A stretch of DNA of 64,000 nt. Source: a virus. How positions within the stretch are numbered: the stretch's first letter is position 1; each line of letters begins with the position of its first letter. The position numbers were made by a program, and so were the translations under genes. The notes below the pieces were generated by a model. It saw only the letters and a program-made list of their open reading frames with translations, was not told the origin of the DNA and did not search any database. The stretch is from positions 1 to 64,000 of the IMG/VR virus record IMGVR_UViG_3300027896_001999; one strand, given 5' to 3'. Positions 41,463 to 49,010 of this stretch are shown here, piece after piece.

Positions 41463-41472
41463 GGATAGACCT

Positions 41473-41901
41473 ATGACAAACGAAAATACCACATCAGGTT
41501 CTGTTGCCCCAAACGAACAAGAACTGAGTGTCTGTCCATATTGTAGAAAAGAACTACATGACCATAAGAAACAGATTTTTCAGTTTCAGGGGAAAGAGAT
41601 TAGAATTCTCCGGGAAGGGGGAGAAATCTGGTACGTGGCGAAAGACGTATGCAAAGTGTTTGAGGTGAAAAGAATTAAAACGATTCTCAAGTTCATGAAC
41701 CCAGAACAAAGGAAAGTTGTGGAGAAGTCCAAGGTCGCTCGCTTAGATAAAAGGGATTCTAATGGAAATGCGAGTATAAACGTAATCCATGAGACTGGAG
41801 TGAGAAAACTTATTTCTATAGCAAGTAAAGAGGCCAACGCTTTAAAATTTGGTGAATGGATGGATGATATGAGCAAGGTCTTAGAGGAGAACGGAGAATG
41901 A
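41473..41901 (+). CDS. BRO-N domain protein with N-terminal zinc-like motif
   Basis: 142 residues from ATG 41473 (RBS AAGGAT; a TTG at 41455 would overlap the gene before). Residues ~18-35 contain CPYCRKELHDHKK, a possible CxxC-x5-H-x-H zinc site. Residues ~37-140 are a BRO-N domain: QGKEIRILREGGEIWYVAKDVCKVF, LKFMNPEQRKVV, NVIHETGVRKLISIASK and ALKFGEWM. BRO-N proteins act as antirepressors or other DNA-binding regulators in phages. This is the only lysis-lysogeny-type regulator seen. Confidence 0.8.
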   Translation: MTNENTTSGSVAPNEQELSVCPYCRKELHDHKKQIFQFQGKEIRILREGGEIWYVAKDVCKVFEVKRIKTILKFMNPEQRKVVEKSKVARLDKRDSNGNASINVIHETGVRKLISIASKEANALKFGEWMDDMSKVLEENGE

Positions 41902-42059
41902 AGATAGACGGTATTCGTAGTGTCTATATGGGAATGAAACAGAAAAGAAAGGTTATTTCTTTTAAGAAAAGAGTGGAAGCAATACAGGAAACGAACAGAA
42001 TATTCGAAGTTTACGATAAGAACGGAAACTCCGTCTATTCTGGTGTTCCTAAGAAATAA
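41898..42059 (+). CDS. 53-aa hypothetical protein
   Basis: ATG 41898 overlaps the previous stop (ATGA), RBS ACGGAGA. Sequence MKIDGIRSVYMGMKQKRKVI, then NRIFEVYDKNGNSVYSG and ending VPKK. The segment IFEVYDKNG resembles IFAVYDQDG in the split module gene near 32.3 kb, a small beta-hairpin element. Its last codons and the following leader form one half of the 36-bp direct repeat that flanks the pentapeptide gene. Confidence 0.5.
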   Translation: MKIDGIRSVYMGMKQKRKVISFKKRVEAIQETNRIFEVYDKNGNSVYSGVPKK

Positions 42060-42081
42060 AAGAAAGGAGAACGAAGAATGA
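42046..42081 (+). repeat. 36-bp direct repeat, left copy
   Basis: TTCCTAAGAAATAAAAGAAA followed by GGAGAACGAAGAATGA, identical to 42747-42782. It contains the last codons of the 53-aa gene, a purine-rich leader with RBS AAGGAG, and the ATG of the next gene. A 26-bp part recurs at 42951-42976. Confidence 0.85.
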
Positions 42082-42743
42082 GTATTAAAATTAAGAACAG
42101 ATTTAAAGGCACAGTAATTCTATCGGGAGAATATGAAAGTTTAAAGGATTGCTTAGAAAAAAATTCCGGAGCCGATTTATCCGGAGCCGATTTACCCGGA
42201 GCCAATTTATACAGAGCCAATTTATCCGAAGCCGATTTATCCGGAGCCGATTTATCCGGAGCCAATTTACACAGAGCCAATTTACACAGAGCCGATTTAT
42301 CCGGAGCCTATTTAACCGAAGCCTATTTAACCGGAGCCTATTTAACCGGAGCCAATTTATCCGGAGTCTATTTAACCGGGGCCGATTTAACCGGAGCCCA
42401 TTTATCCGGAGTCTGTTTAACCGGAGCCGATTTATCCGGAGCCCATTTAACCGGAGCCAATTTATCCGGAGCCAATTTAACCGGAACCAATTTATCCGGA
42501 GCCTATTTAACCGGAGCCAATTTAACCGGAGCCAAAGGAATAATCCTTCCCGTAATTTCAATATCCGGTACTCGAAATAATTTTTATTATTACAATGGGA
42601 TCGTAAGAATCGGATGCGAAAGCCATACAGTTGATGAATGGATGGAAAAATACGTAAAAATCGGCGCGCAGGCAAATTACACGGAATCGGAAATCTCTGA
42701 ATATTATCAGTATATTAAATTTTGCGCGGGAATTAAAGTTTAA
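42078..42743 (+). CDS. Pentapeptide-repeat protein
   Basis: 221 residues. After ~30 residues there are about 25 near-perfect A(D/N)LSG-type pentapeptides (residues ~32-155; e.g. ADLSGADLPGANLYRANLSE), encoded by a 15-bp DNA repeat, then a short C-terminal domain with SHTVDEWMEKYVKIG. This forms the square right-handed beta-helix seen in MfpA/Qnr DNA mimics and many phage proteins. The flanking 36-bp repeats suggest insertion or duplication as a unit. Possible roles: gyrase protection or protein-protein scaffold; not provable here. Confidence 0.85.
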   Translation: MSIKIKNRFKGTVILSGEYESLKDCLEKNSGADLSGADLPGANLYRANLSEADLSGADLSGANLHRANLHRADLSGAYLTEAYLTGAYLTGANLSGVYLTGADLTGAHLSGVCLTGADLSGAHLTGANLSGANLTGTNLSGAYLTGANLTGAKGIILPVISISGTRNNFYYYNGIVRIGCESHTVDEWMEKYVKIGAQANYTESEISEYYQYIKFCAGIKV

Positions 42744-42746
42744 GTA

Positions 42747-42782
42747 TTCCTAAGAAATAAAAGAAAGGAGAACGAAGAATGA
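42747..42782 (+). repeat. 36-bp direct repeat, right copy
   Basis: Identical to 42046-42081. Just after the pentapeptide stop it recreates ATTCCTAAGAAATAA, a relic of the VPKK-stop ending of the 53-aa gene, before supplying an RBS and ATG for the following ORF. This shows that a segment ending inside the upstream gene was copied. Confidence 0.85.
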
Positions 42783-42947
42783 ACGAAAAGAAACAAGAAG
42801 CTATAAAGCACTATAAAGAGATGATAGAGTGGGCCAAGTGGATTCTGTTGTGATGGTTACTGGTCCAGGATGAATGGTGCGAAATCTTGGGGTCAGTGGG
42901 TGCCCTATGCAGTTCTTGTCTTACGGCATATAGAAGAACATGGTTAA
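42779..42947 (+). pseudogene. Short frameshifted ORF
   Basis: From ATG 42779 (RBS AAGGAG) the frame gives MNEKKQEAIKHYKEMIEWAK WILL and stops. The +1 frame continues with DGYWSRMNGAKSWGQWVPYA and VLVLRHIEEHG to a TAA at 42945-42947. Together they make a plausible ~55-residue protein, so a 1-base change has probably split it. A sequencing error or two separate tiny genes are the alternatives. Confidence 0.35.
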
Positions 42948-42972
42948 ATAATAAAAGAAAGGAGAACGAAGA

Positions 42973-43416
42973 ATGAAGAAAGAAAAAGCAGGGAAAGAGT
43001 TAATTCTACAGGACATACGTCTGATGGCGATTGACGTACTCACTAAAAATCCAGAAGCCAAACAAAAAGTATCGGAACTGGTGGAAGATCTACCTTCCGA
43101 AGGAAGAGGGGCGACTCTAAAGTATCTCACAGAGGTTTACAATGGTCTTGAGAAATTGTTGCCAGCACAAAAAGATATATTCAAAGAAACAGTGGACTTC
43201 GTGATCAAGAATAGGTATAGGGCGGATATTCCTTCTTACTCTGATAAGATCAATTCCCCAACATCACTTCACTGGGAGCTCTACAACTTTATAATTCCGA
43301 AGTTACCACAAACGACGACCGTCGGTAGGGCAAGGGACATCATCGCTCTTCTGGAAGAGGAAATACGTAAAGAGTGGGTTGCGTGGAAAATATCAAAGAT
43401 GAAGGTAAAGAAATGA
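42973..43416 (+). CDS. Hypothetical helical early protein
   Basis: 147 residues, RBS AAGGAG in the third copy of the purine-rich leader. Fully helical: LILQDIRLMAIDVLTKNPEAKQKVSELVEDLPSEGRGATLKYL, and a C-terminal helix RDIIALLEEEIRKEWVAWKI. No motif recognised. Confidence 0.55.
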   Translation: MKKEKAGKELILQDIRLMAIDVLTKNPEAKQKVSELVEDLPSEGRGATLKYLTEVYNGLEKLLPAQKDIFKETVDFVIKNRYRADIPSYSDKINSPTSLHWELYNFIIPKLPQTTTVGRARDIIALLEEEIRKEWVAWKISKMKVKK

Positions 43417-43682
43417 AAGTGATATACAAGTATCCCATACTAGTGGGGTCTGCCCATATTTATCTTAACGAAGACGCAGAGTTGCTGTCTGTTGGTATTC
43501 AAAAAGATAAAATAGTTATTTGGGCCATAGTAGACCCTGAAAAATCTTTTCTCAAACTTTTTATTTTTCATTGCTACAATACAGGAGGTCCATCCCGAGA
43601 GAAGTTCCTTGGGGAATACTTTGGTACAGTGACTTCTTCCAATGGAATAGTGTGGCATGTTTTCGTAGAGGAAGTGAAATGA
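43413..43682 (+). CDS. DUF7352-like small beta protein
   Basis: 89 residues from ATG 43413, overlapping the stop before it (ATGA). The pattern IYKYPILVGSAHIYLNEDAELLSVGIQKDKIVIWAIVD ... FLGEYFGTVTSSNGIVWHVFVE matches a widely distributed phage family ('I-Y-K-Y-P-I', 'L-S-V-x-x-Q-x-x-x-x-x-x-W-A', 'F-x-G-T-V', 'V-W-H-V-F'), which I know as DUF7352. Function unknown. Confidence 0.7.
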   Translation: MKVIYKYPILVGSAHIYLNEDAELLSVGIQKDKIVIWAIVDPEKSFLKLFIFHCYNTGGPSREKFLGEYFGTVTSSNGIVWHVFVEEVK

Positions 43683-43786
43683 AATTTAAGTTTGAACCAC
43701 TTGCATGGTTGTTCACATCTCTATTGGTATTGGTCATAGTATGGAATATCTTTTTAATATTCCTTCTATGTGGAGGTGTGAAGTGA
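43679..43786 (+). CDS. 35-aa single-pass membrane protein
   Basis: ATG overlaps the previous stop. MKFKFEPLAWLFTSLLVLVI then VWNIFLIFLLCGGVK: one long transmembrane segment with a short cytoplasmic start. Its GGAGG (43772-43776) serves as RBS for the ligase. Unknown role, perhaps superinfection exclusion; not supported beyond topology. Confidence 0.5.
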   Translation: MKFKFEPLAWLFTSLLVLVIVWNIFLIFLLCGGVK

Positions 43787-44700
43787 ACAATGGGTACACG
43801 ATGAAAATACGAGGCAAGTTCCCTCTTGCGGAACAAGCGAAGGAAAAGGGGAATCTTAGAGATGGGTTCTTCTCCGTCCCATTTGACTGGAGCAAAGACT
43901 ATATATGCCAAGAGAAGCAAGATGGATGGAACGCGGTGGTCATAAAAGAGAACGAGGAAACACGATGGGATGCGGAATGGTCGATGTATTCTGCTCTCCA
44001 AGCTATGTTGCCTACATTGAACAAGTATTTGCCAGACAACTCCATCCTTGTGGGCGAAGCAGGGTACGGAACGAATTCAGAGACAGAACTCGCATTGAAG
44101 AATGGTTATCATAGATTTGTAATATTTGATGTCATTCAATGGGAAGGGAAGAATGTTTGCTCATGGACGACCGAGGAACGGCTTAAGATCATTCAGGAAC
44201 ATCAAGATAAGTATTCTCGGTATCCCAAAATACAAGTGGTACCAACTATCTATCTCACTGCGGGGAACAATCAAGAAGCTTGCTGGTCGTTCTTTAAAAG
44301 TATTGTAGACCGGGGAGGAGAGGGTTGCGTTCTAAAAGAAATGGGTGCCCCATATATCATCGGTGGCGAAACGAAACAGATGTACAAGATAAAGAAATTT
44401 TTAACTAAAGATTTCGTGTTGCTGGGATTTGAAGGGACTGACTCACTCACGTATCTAGAACAGGGAATGACTGTGAGTGCGATGTATTGCGGACTCTATG
44501 TGAATGGGGTATTGACGAACGTCACAAAGACCAGTGGATTTAATTTTAAATGGCGAAAGGCGTTCTCCGATCATCCGGAGCTATATATTGGTAGAGTCGT
44601 AGAGCTGGGTGGGAATGAGATATTTAAGACAGGGGCGATGCGTCACTCATCGTTTTTAAGATTCAGAGATGACCGGAAACCTGAGGAGTGTACGCTATGA
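43783..44700 (+). CDS. ATP-dependent DNA ligase
   Basis: 305 residues from GTG 43783, with GGAGG 6 bases upstream and GTGA overlap with the preceding stop; ATG 43801 without RBS is the alternative. Nucleotidyltransferase motifs are in order: I, K45-x-D-G in CQEKQDGWNAVV (the adenylated lysine); III, LVGEAGY; IV, GGEGCVLKE; V, MYKIKKF. An OB-fold follows. It seals nicks during phage replication or recombination. The EAGYG and C-terminal pattern fit DNA more than RNA ligase; that distinction is moderately sure. Confidence 0.82.
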   Translation: MNNGYTMKIRGKFPLAEQAKEKGNLRDGFFSVPFDWSKDYICQEKQDGWNAVVIKENEETRWDAEWSMYSALQAMLPTLNKYLPDNSILVGEAGYGTNSETELALKNGYHRFVIFDVIQWEGKNVCSWTTEERLKIIQEHQDKYSRYPKIQVVPTIYLTAGNNQEACWSFFKSIVDRGGEGCVLKEMGAPYIIGGETKQMYKIKKFLTKDFVLLGFEGTDSLTYLEQGMTVSAMYCGLYVNGVLTNVTKTSGFNFKWRKAFSDHPELYIGRVVELGGNEIFKTGAMRHSSFLRFRDDRKPEECTL

Positions 44701-44852
44701 CAGTTGAAGCAAGAGTCGATGGTAAAGAATATATTTATATAGAAGAAGTAGATGTATGGCAATGCTGTTACTGTGGTGTCCACGCTGATAAGATAGAGAA
44801 CGTAAAGCATTATGATGGATGTAAAGAAGAACATTATGATTATAATGAATAG
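44697..44852 (+). CDS. 51-aa protein with zinc-finger-like Cys cluster
   Basis: ATG 44697 overlaps the ligase stop. MTVEARVDGKEYIYIEEVDV, then WQCCYCGVHADKIENVKHYDGC: Cys-x2-Cys and a later His/Cys pair could bind zinc. Its stop lies in the 5' strand of the RNA stem described next. Confidence 0.55.
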   Translation: MTVEARVDGKEYIYIEEVDVWQCCYCGVHADKIENVKHYDGCKEEHYDYNE

Positions 44853-45007
44853 GTCAGGGCATGGTGGAATAAGGCAACTCGTTTCCGGAAATAGGTTGTT
44901 AGACACGACCTGCAGTTCGCTACTGCTTTGCTACCAAGTGCAAATTGTGGAACTTGGTGTGAAGGTAGAATTCCTACGGGAACTCAAGTCCTTCTGCCCT
45001 GACCTAT
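44849..45007 (+). ncRNA. Structured RNA candidate closed by a 13-bp stem
   Basis: ATAGGTCAGGGCA (44849-44861) and TGCCCTGACCTAT (44995-45007) are perfect complements 133 bases apart. Inside are local hairpins: the palindrome TTTCCGGAAA, AGGTTG-TTAGACA-CGACCT, GCAGT-TCGCT-ACTGC, ACCAAGT-(12 nt)-ACTTGGT, and TTCC-TACG-GGAA with a UNCG-class loop. The only ORF spanning it (44812-45033) has no RBS, overlaps a better gene and looks non-protein-like. I do not recognise the class. It could be a regulatory RNA or processing element of the early operon. Confidence 0.6.
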
Positions 45008-45052
45008 CCATTATATGGATGGTAAAAGAATAATACAAAAGGAGAAAGTCTT

Positions 45053-45415
45053 ATGGGAAAGAATTACAAAATGATGGTAGAAGGAAGAGAAGACAAAGAC
45101 AATGTCTTATTGAAGACATTTGAAAACCTTGAACTGGAAGAAGCGAAGATCCAGGGAGAGAGTTTGATAATGGACTGGGAGGAAGAATACGAAAACTTTA
45201 TAGATGAACATGAAGATAACGAAACCATAAGCCTCGAGATGTTCTGCTCTAAGGTATTGCCTGAACTGAAAAGCGACGATGAGAGTGTGCTACTGCTCAG
45301 TGAAGATGGGGAAGAACAATTTATATACGAAGGGAATTGGGAACTCTATTCTGATGACATAGAAGTAGTTGATGACGATATAGAGGACGAAGACGAAGAA
45401 GAGGTGACTGAGTAA
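45053..45415 (+). CDS. Acidic hypothetical protein
   Basis: 120 residues, RBS AAGGAG. Beta-alpha start (YKMMVEGREDKDNVLLKTFENLELEEAKIQGESLI), very acidic end (DDIEVVDDDIEDEDEEEVTE). The charge is typical of phage proteins that mimic DNA or bind basic host factors, but nothing specific is seen. TAATG overlap with the next gene. Confidence 0.55.
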   Translation: MGKNYKMMVEGREDKDNVLLKTFENLELEEAKIQGESLIMDWEEEYENFIDEHEDNETISLEMFCSKVLPELKSDDESVLLLSEDGEEQFIYEGNWELYSDDIEVVDDDIEDEDEEEVTE

Positions 45416-45681
45416 TGTCTAACGTGATAAAGAAATATATGCCTTTCGCGTTAAGTCCTATGGATCTCTTTTTGTTGGACAAACGAGGAAGGTCCGAAGA
45501 TGATCCACTGTATGGGATAGATATAGAAAAAGAATATCTACTCGTACAAGAAAAAAGAAGTGCCTTGTCCGCAAGGTTACGAAGACTGGTCGTATTGAGA
45601 TATGAAAGAGCAAAGGCTATGGCGAAAGCAGAGGCGGACAGTGAAGCCAAAGAGAACACAGAAGAGGTGGTAAAAAAATGA
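45415..45681 (+). CDS. Hypothetical helical protein
   Basis: 88 residues: SNVIKKYMPFALSPMDLFLLDKRGRSEDDPLYGIDIEKEYLL, then a basic helix (KRSALSARLRRLVVLRYERAKAMAKAEADSEAKE). Coupled to both neighbours by stop-start overlaps. No family recognised. Confidence 0.5.
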   Translation: MSNVIKKYMPFALSPMDLFLLDKRGRSEDDPLYGIDIEKEYLLVQEKRSALSARLRRLVVLRYERAKAMAKAEADSEAKENTEEVVKK

Positions 45682-45893
45682 AGACGCTGACATTTCTTAA
45701 AAAAGATGTAGTGAGCGGAATCATAAATACAGAAAGAATATCTTGTTGTGATGTATGTGGTTGTGATGAAGAATGCCCAAAGAGACGGAATTGCCACATA
45801 TGGCACGAGTATTCTTCTAATCCAAATGAATGGAGAAAAGAATACATAGAAAGAATGGAGGAAATCTCAAATGGCTCTAAAAGTAAGGTGTGA
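45678..45893 (+). CDS. Cys-rich small protein
   Basis: 71 residues. Residues 23-39 contain CCDVCGCDEECPKRRNC, six Cys suitable for a zinc cluster, then IWHEYSSNPNEWRKEYIERMEE. ATGA overlap upstream; its 3' end overlaps the next gene by 23 bases. Unknown function. Confidence 0.5.
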   Translation: MKTLTFLKKDVVSGIINTERISCCDVCGCDEECPKRRNCHIWHEYSSNPNEWRKEYIERMEEISNGSKSKV

Positions 45894-46059
45894 AGTCTAT
45901 TCCAGAGTAGTTGGGTACTTTAGACCGCTATCTCAATGGAATCCTGGTAAGCAAAAAGAATTCAAGGACCGAAATACATTTAAGATCACGGAAGAAACAA
46001 TAAATAAAGCAAGAAAGAGACAAGATGAAACTGTTTCCAAAGAACTAAAAGAATTTTAA
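45871..46059 (+). CDS. Solo NrdD-like glycyl-radical tail
   Basis: 62 residues. KVRCEVYSRVVGYFRPLSQWNPGKQKEFKDRNTFK is the C-terminal loop of anaerobic ribonucleotide reductase: R-V-x-G-Y with G15 as the glycyl-radical site, then R-P-x-S-x-W-N-x-G-K. The whole catalytic barrel is missing. YfiD/GrcA-type 'spare parts' repair cleaved pyruvate formate-lyase in the same way, so this may repair or replace the radical loop of host NrdD. It starts inside the preceding gene, RBS AATGGAGG. Confidence 0.65.
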   Translation: MALKVRCEVYSRVVGYFRPLSQWNPGKQKEFKDRNTFKITEETINKARKRQDETVSKELKEF

Positions 46060-46082
46060 ATAAACTAAGAACGAGGTGAAAG

Positions 46083-46814
46083 ATGGGACGAGAGAACGAT
46101 ATAGTTAGGCACTCCTTTTCAGAGTTTGAAAAGTCATGGGGAATTCTCAAAGAAGCGACAAGAAGTGGTTCTATGAAATGCGTAATAGACAATGAAGAGT
46201 GTGTGGTAGATGTAATTGAAAGGTACGGATGGACTAAATGGGGCTTCGCGAAAAGAATACGATTCAAGGGGAATGATTTTAACATAGTTAGAAAAGAAGA
46301 TATATGGGTTTCTTTAAAGGAATCCGCCCCATTAACCCCTCTCCCTGTGAAAGAACAGTGCAGGCAGGTCCCAGAGGAAGTCTTGATATTCCCACTGAAT
46401 TGGGTTGGGGAAAACGTGCCAATGTTTTATTACGATTCCGAAAGATTCGGTCAAGTCACATGGTTGTCAAGAAGATGTAAAGAAGAAGGGATAAAGACTC
46501 ACATGGAATCAGATTACATCCTTCTTTACGCCAAATCTAAGGCGGAAAGATTTAAGGAACTGGTGAAGGAATCCTTCAAATATGACGACATAAGACCCGC
46601 CCCCATTAAAGGAAAGAGTGCCACTTTTCACATAGGTCATGCACTTGCTTGTGTATTGGTGGGCGAAGAGTCTTTCGTTACAGAGCCACATGTCCCAGAC
46701 TTGGTAGAATTCATATTCAAGAAACAGATACCCCACACCAAGGTGTTTCGTATCTTCCCCACCAAGGTTGAAATGGTGGAAGCATTGTTAAAAGAACATA
46801 GGATAATTGTATAA
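46083..46814 (+). CDS. Hypothetical protein
   Basis: 243 residues, RBS GAGGTG. Alpha/beta: the N-terminal part has IDNEECVVDVIERYGWTKWGFAKRIRF and the C-terminal part ATFHIGHALACVLVGEESFVTEPHVPDLVEFIFKKQIPHTKVFRIFPTK. Possibly a small nucleic-acid-binding or enzyme domain; I do not recognise it. Confidence 0.5.
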   Translation: MGRENDIVRHSFSEFEKSWGILKEATRSGSMKCVIDNEECVVDVIERYGWTKWGFAKRIRFKGNDFNIVRKEDIWVSLKESAPLTPLPVKEQCRQVPEEVLIFPLNWVGENVPMFYYDSERFGQVTWLSRRCKEEGIKTHMESDYILLYAKSKAERFKELVKESFKYDDIRPAPIKGKSATFHIGHALACVLVGEESFVTEPHVPDLVEFIFKKQIPHTKVFRIFPTKVEMVEALLKEHRIIV

Positions 46815-46875
46815 ACAGAATAAAGAAATGATGAACGAATGGCGACAATAAAATTATTTCACTAAGAGGAAGGAT

Positions 46876-47211
46876 ATGCCAATCACGATAGAAGATGAAA
46901 CCACTGTTAGTATAGAAGGGGAAGACTGTTGGACCGTGAAACAGTTTTCTGCATTGACAGAGAAAGAACCCGGGACTATTCGTATGCTCGTCTCAAAAGG
47001 AAATCGAATAAGACGACTGAAAGTCATTAAGGTGGCCAACAAGCCATTCATATTGGCCAATGAATTATTCGACTTTCCTTTTGTTATTAATGGAAGACCT
47101 GATGGATTCGCGAACAGCACTTGCGTCACTCGTTACTTTATACGCGAGGATGGGGAACTGGTCAGTAAGGAAGAACAGTACAAACTTGCAGAAAAAATTG
47201 TTGATCAGTAG
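46876..47211 (+). CDS. Putative helix-turn-helix DNA-binding protein
   Basis: 111 residues. After a beta start, EDCWTVKQFSALTEKEPGTIRMLVSKGNRIRRLKVIKVANKPFI has the excisionase/MerR-like order of helix, recognition helix (GTIRMLVSKGNRI) and wing. RBS AGAGGAAGG. It precedes the primase gene. Probably a small DNA-binding regulator or replication accessory. Confidence 0.55.
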   Translation: MPITIEDETTVSIEGEDCWTVKQFSALTEKEPGTIRMLVSKGNRIRRLKVIKVANKPFILANELFDFPFVINGRPDGFANSTCVTRYFIREDGELVSKEEQYKLAEKIVDQ

Positions 47212-47291
47212 AATAAAGCCATTTCATTATTCTTTAAAATGTCTTATGAATATGATTAAAATAGCTTTAAGAGAAAGGACTACTGATCGTA

Positions 47292-48890
47292 ATGACAATA
47301 AGCCAAATGCAAATACAGAGCTTCATGAAATTCTTTACCGGAGCCCAACATTCATACGGAGAATGTCTATACAGTGGTGAAAAGATAAAGGGAAAGTTGA
47401 CAGGGGCATGTAGGACGATCACAGATAAGCTCATAACCATCAAAGATTACAAAGATCATTTAGAAGGAGTCCGGGGTCTTGGTATCGTTCCTATATCAGA
47501 AAACAGTAAATGCCTTTTTTCTGTAATAGACATAGACATATATGATGCGGATCTTTCTATCTATACAGAAGCCATAGAAAGAGGTGGTCTTCCCCTTATC
47601 CCATTCAGAAGCAAGAGTGGTGGTCTTCATATCTATATGTTTCTTAAGGAAGAAGAAAATGCTAAAGATGTGATAGAAGTGATGCGTAAATTTTCTTTTC
47701 TTTTATCCATAGACTCTTTCGTTAGAAATAAGAAGAATGGGTTGGTAGAAATTTTTCCAAAGCAAACGAAACTGAAGAAGGGTGATGCGGGAAGTTGGAT
47801 CAATCTTCCGTACTATGGAGCGGTTGAATCTTCCCAATACGCGATTCGGAATGGTTCTCCGTTATCTTTTAATGATTCTTTAACCTATATCGCAGAGAAG
47901 CAAACATCTTTGAGGCAGGTGGAAGACTTATTTGAAAACATGGTGTTCAATGATGCTCCACCTTGTCTACAGCTATTGTATCTTCTTAACCCATTTGATT
48001 CTAATTCAAATCGCAATAATTTTTTATTTTCATTCGGAGTTTATCTAAAAAAGAAAGATGAAGATTTCTTTGAACAAAGTCTTAAGGAAATCAATGATAG
48101 CATAAGAGAACCATTGGAAGAGAAAGAAGTAGAAAGGACCATTCTTTCTTCTTTACGTAAAAAAGATTATGTCTATAAGTGTAAAGAAAGTCCCTGTAAA
48201 GAATTCTGTAATAAAAAGGAATGCAGGAACCGGGAGTTCGGAATAGGAAAGAACGAGGGGTATTTCAGTTCTGTAGAAGTGGGTATTCTTTATCAATACA
48301 AGACTTCTTCCCCATACTACGAATGGGAAGTCCGTCTACAAGGGCAAGAGGAATTTAAGAGGTTACGATTTAAGACTGAGGATGAAATAATAAGACAAGA
48401 CATGTTCTTACGGCTGTGCATGAGGGAACTGTTTGAACTCCCTTCTAAGTTGAAACAGTCCGAATGGTTTGACAAAGTAAATAGTGCATTGAAAGCCATA
48501 GTTCCCGTGGTCGTAGAAAGGGAAGATGACACATCACCCTTTATGATGATTAAGAGCATGATAACGGAATTCTTAACCGGTCGTGCTATGGCGGAAACTA
48601 AGGATCAAATAGAAGCCAAGAGAGTATTCTATGATAACACTACTGATGATTACCTATTTCGTACAAAGGATTTATTGGAATATGTCTATGTTCAAAAGCA
48701 GTTCAAATACTTCAATCCATCGGAACTCCATGGCATATTAAAAGATCTGGGTTGCAGTTCAAGGAAACTAACTACTGAATCCAGGAAACAATTGAGAGTG
48801 ACAACTATGGGTAAGAAAAACTTAGATCTGTACGAAGCGAAAGAATTATTCTCACCCGACTTTTCTAAATTCTCAGAAGAAGATTTTTAA
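47292..48890 (+). CDS. Archaeo-eukaryotic-type (AEP) primase
   Basis: 532 residues. The catalytic core shows D80-x-D82 in CLFSVIDIDIYDADLS and the S-G-G-L-H motif (109-113) in PFRSKSGGLHIYMFLKEE, in the order of AEP primases of the TOTE-associated/PrimPol kind. A C-terminal half contains ILSSLRKKDYVYKCKESPCKEFCNKKEC, a four-Cys zinc site, then helical domains. It makes RNA or DNA primers for phage replication and sits with a helicase downstream. Confidence 0.75.
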   Translation: MTISQMQIQSFMKFFTGAQHSYGECLYSGEKIKGKLTGACRTITDKLITIKDYKDHLEGVRGLGIVPISENSKCLFSVIDIDIYDADLSIYTEAIERGGLPLIPFRSKSGGLHIYMFLKEEENAKDVIEVMRKFSFLLSIDSFVRNKKNGLVEIFPKQTKLKKGDAGSWINLPYYGAVESSQYAIRNGSPLSFNDSLTYIAEKQTSLRQVEDLFENMVFNDAPPCLQLLYLLNPFDSNSNRNNFLFSFGVYLKKKDEDFFEQSLKEINDSIREPLEEKEVERTILSSLRKKDYVYKCKESPCKEFCNKKECRNREFGIGKNEGYFSSVEVGILYQYKTSSPYYEWEVRLQGQEEFKRLRFKTEDEIIRQDMFLRLCMRELFELPSKLKQSEWFDKVNSALKAIVPVVVEREDDTSPFMMIKSMITEFLTGRAMAETKDQIEAKRVFYDNTTDDYLFRTKDLLEYVYVQKQFKYFNPSELHGILKDLGCSSRKLTTESRKQLRVTTMGKKNLDLYEAKELFSPDFSKFSEEDF

Positions 48891-48902
48891 AAGGAGTACA
48901 AC

Positions 48903-49010
48903 ATGAGTATAGCATTGCGATTTCAAAGGGGTAATAATCCACGCAGAAGCGGGATATATTATATTATCGGAATTACGTTCATCCGGGCAATGGAGTTGTC
49001 AAATGAATAA
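48903..49010 (+). CDS. 35-aa hypothetical peptide
   Basis: ATG 48903, RBS AAGGAG 6 bases upstream. MSIALRFQRGNNPRRSGIYY then IIGITFIRAMELSNE. Its stop overlaps the start of the helicase gene by 8 bases. Small and weakly hydrophobic; may be only a coupling leader for the helicase. Confidence 0.35.
   Translation: MSIALRFQRGNNPRRSGIYYIIGITFIRAMELSNE

Noticed and set aside
42103-42675. Long reading frames overlapping the pentapeptide gene (minus strand 42103-42675, plus strand 42149-42580)
   Set aside because: They arise from the 15-bp repeat being open in several frames; products are runs of LRxNRLR and FIRSRF without an RBS.
44849-45007. Group I intron or known ribozyme
   Set aside because: At 159 nt it is too short for a group I intron, no split gene flanks it, and I could not fit the P3-P7 core or a hammerhead/HDV core by eye.
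44812-45033. 73-codon ORF across the structured RNA region
   Set aside because: It lacks an RBS, overlaps the 51-aa zinc-type gene, and its sequence lies within strong stems; a protein is less likely than RNA structure.
47060-47380. 106-codon ORF between HTH protein and primase
   Set aside because: It is mostly another frame of two better genes, without RBS or recognisable pattern.
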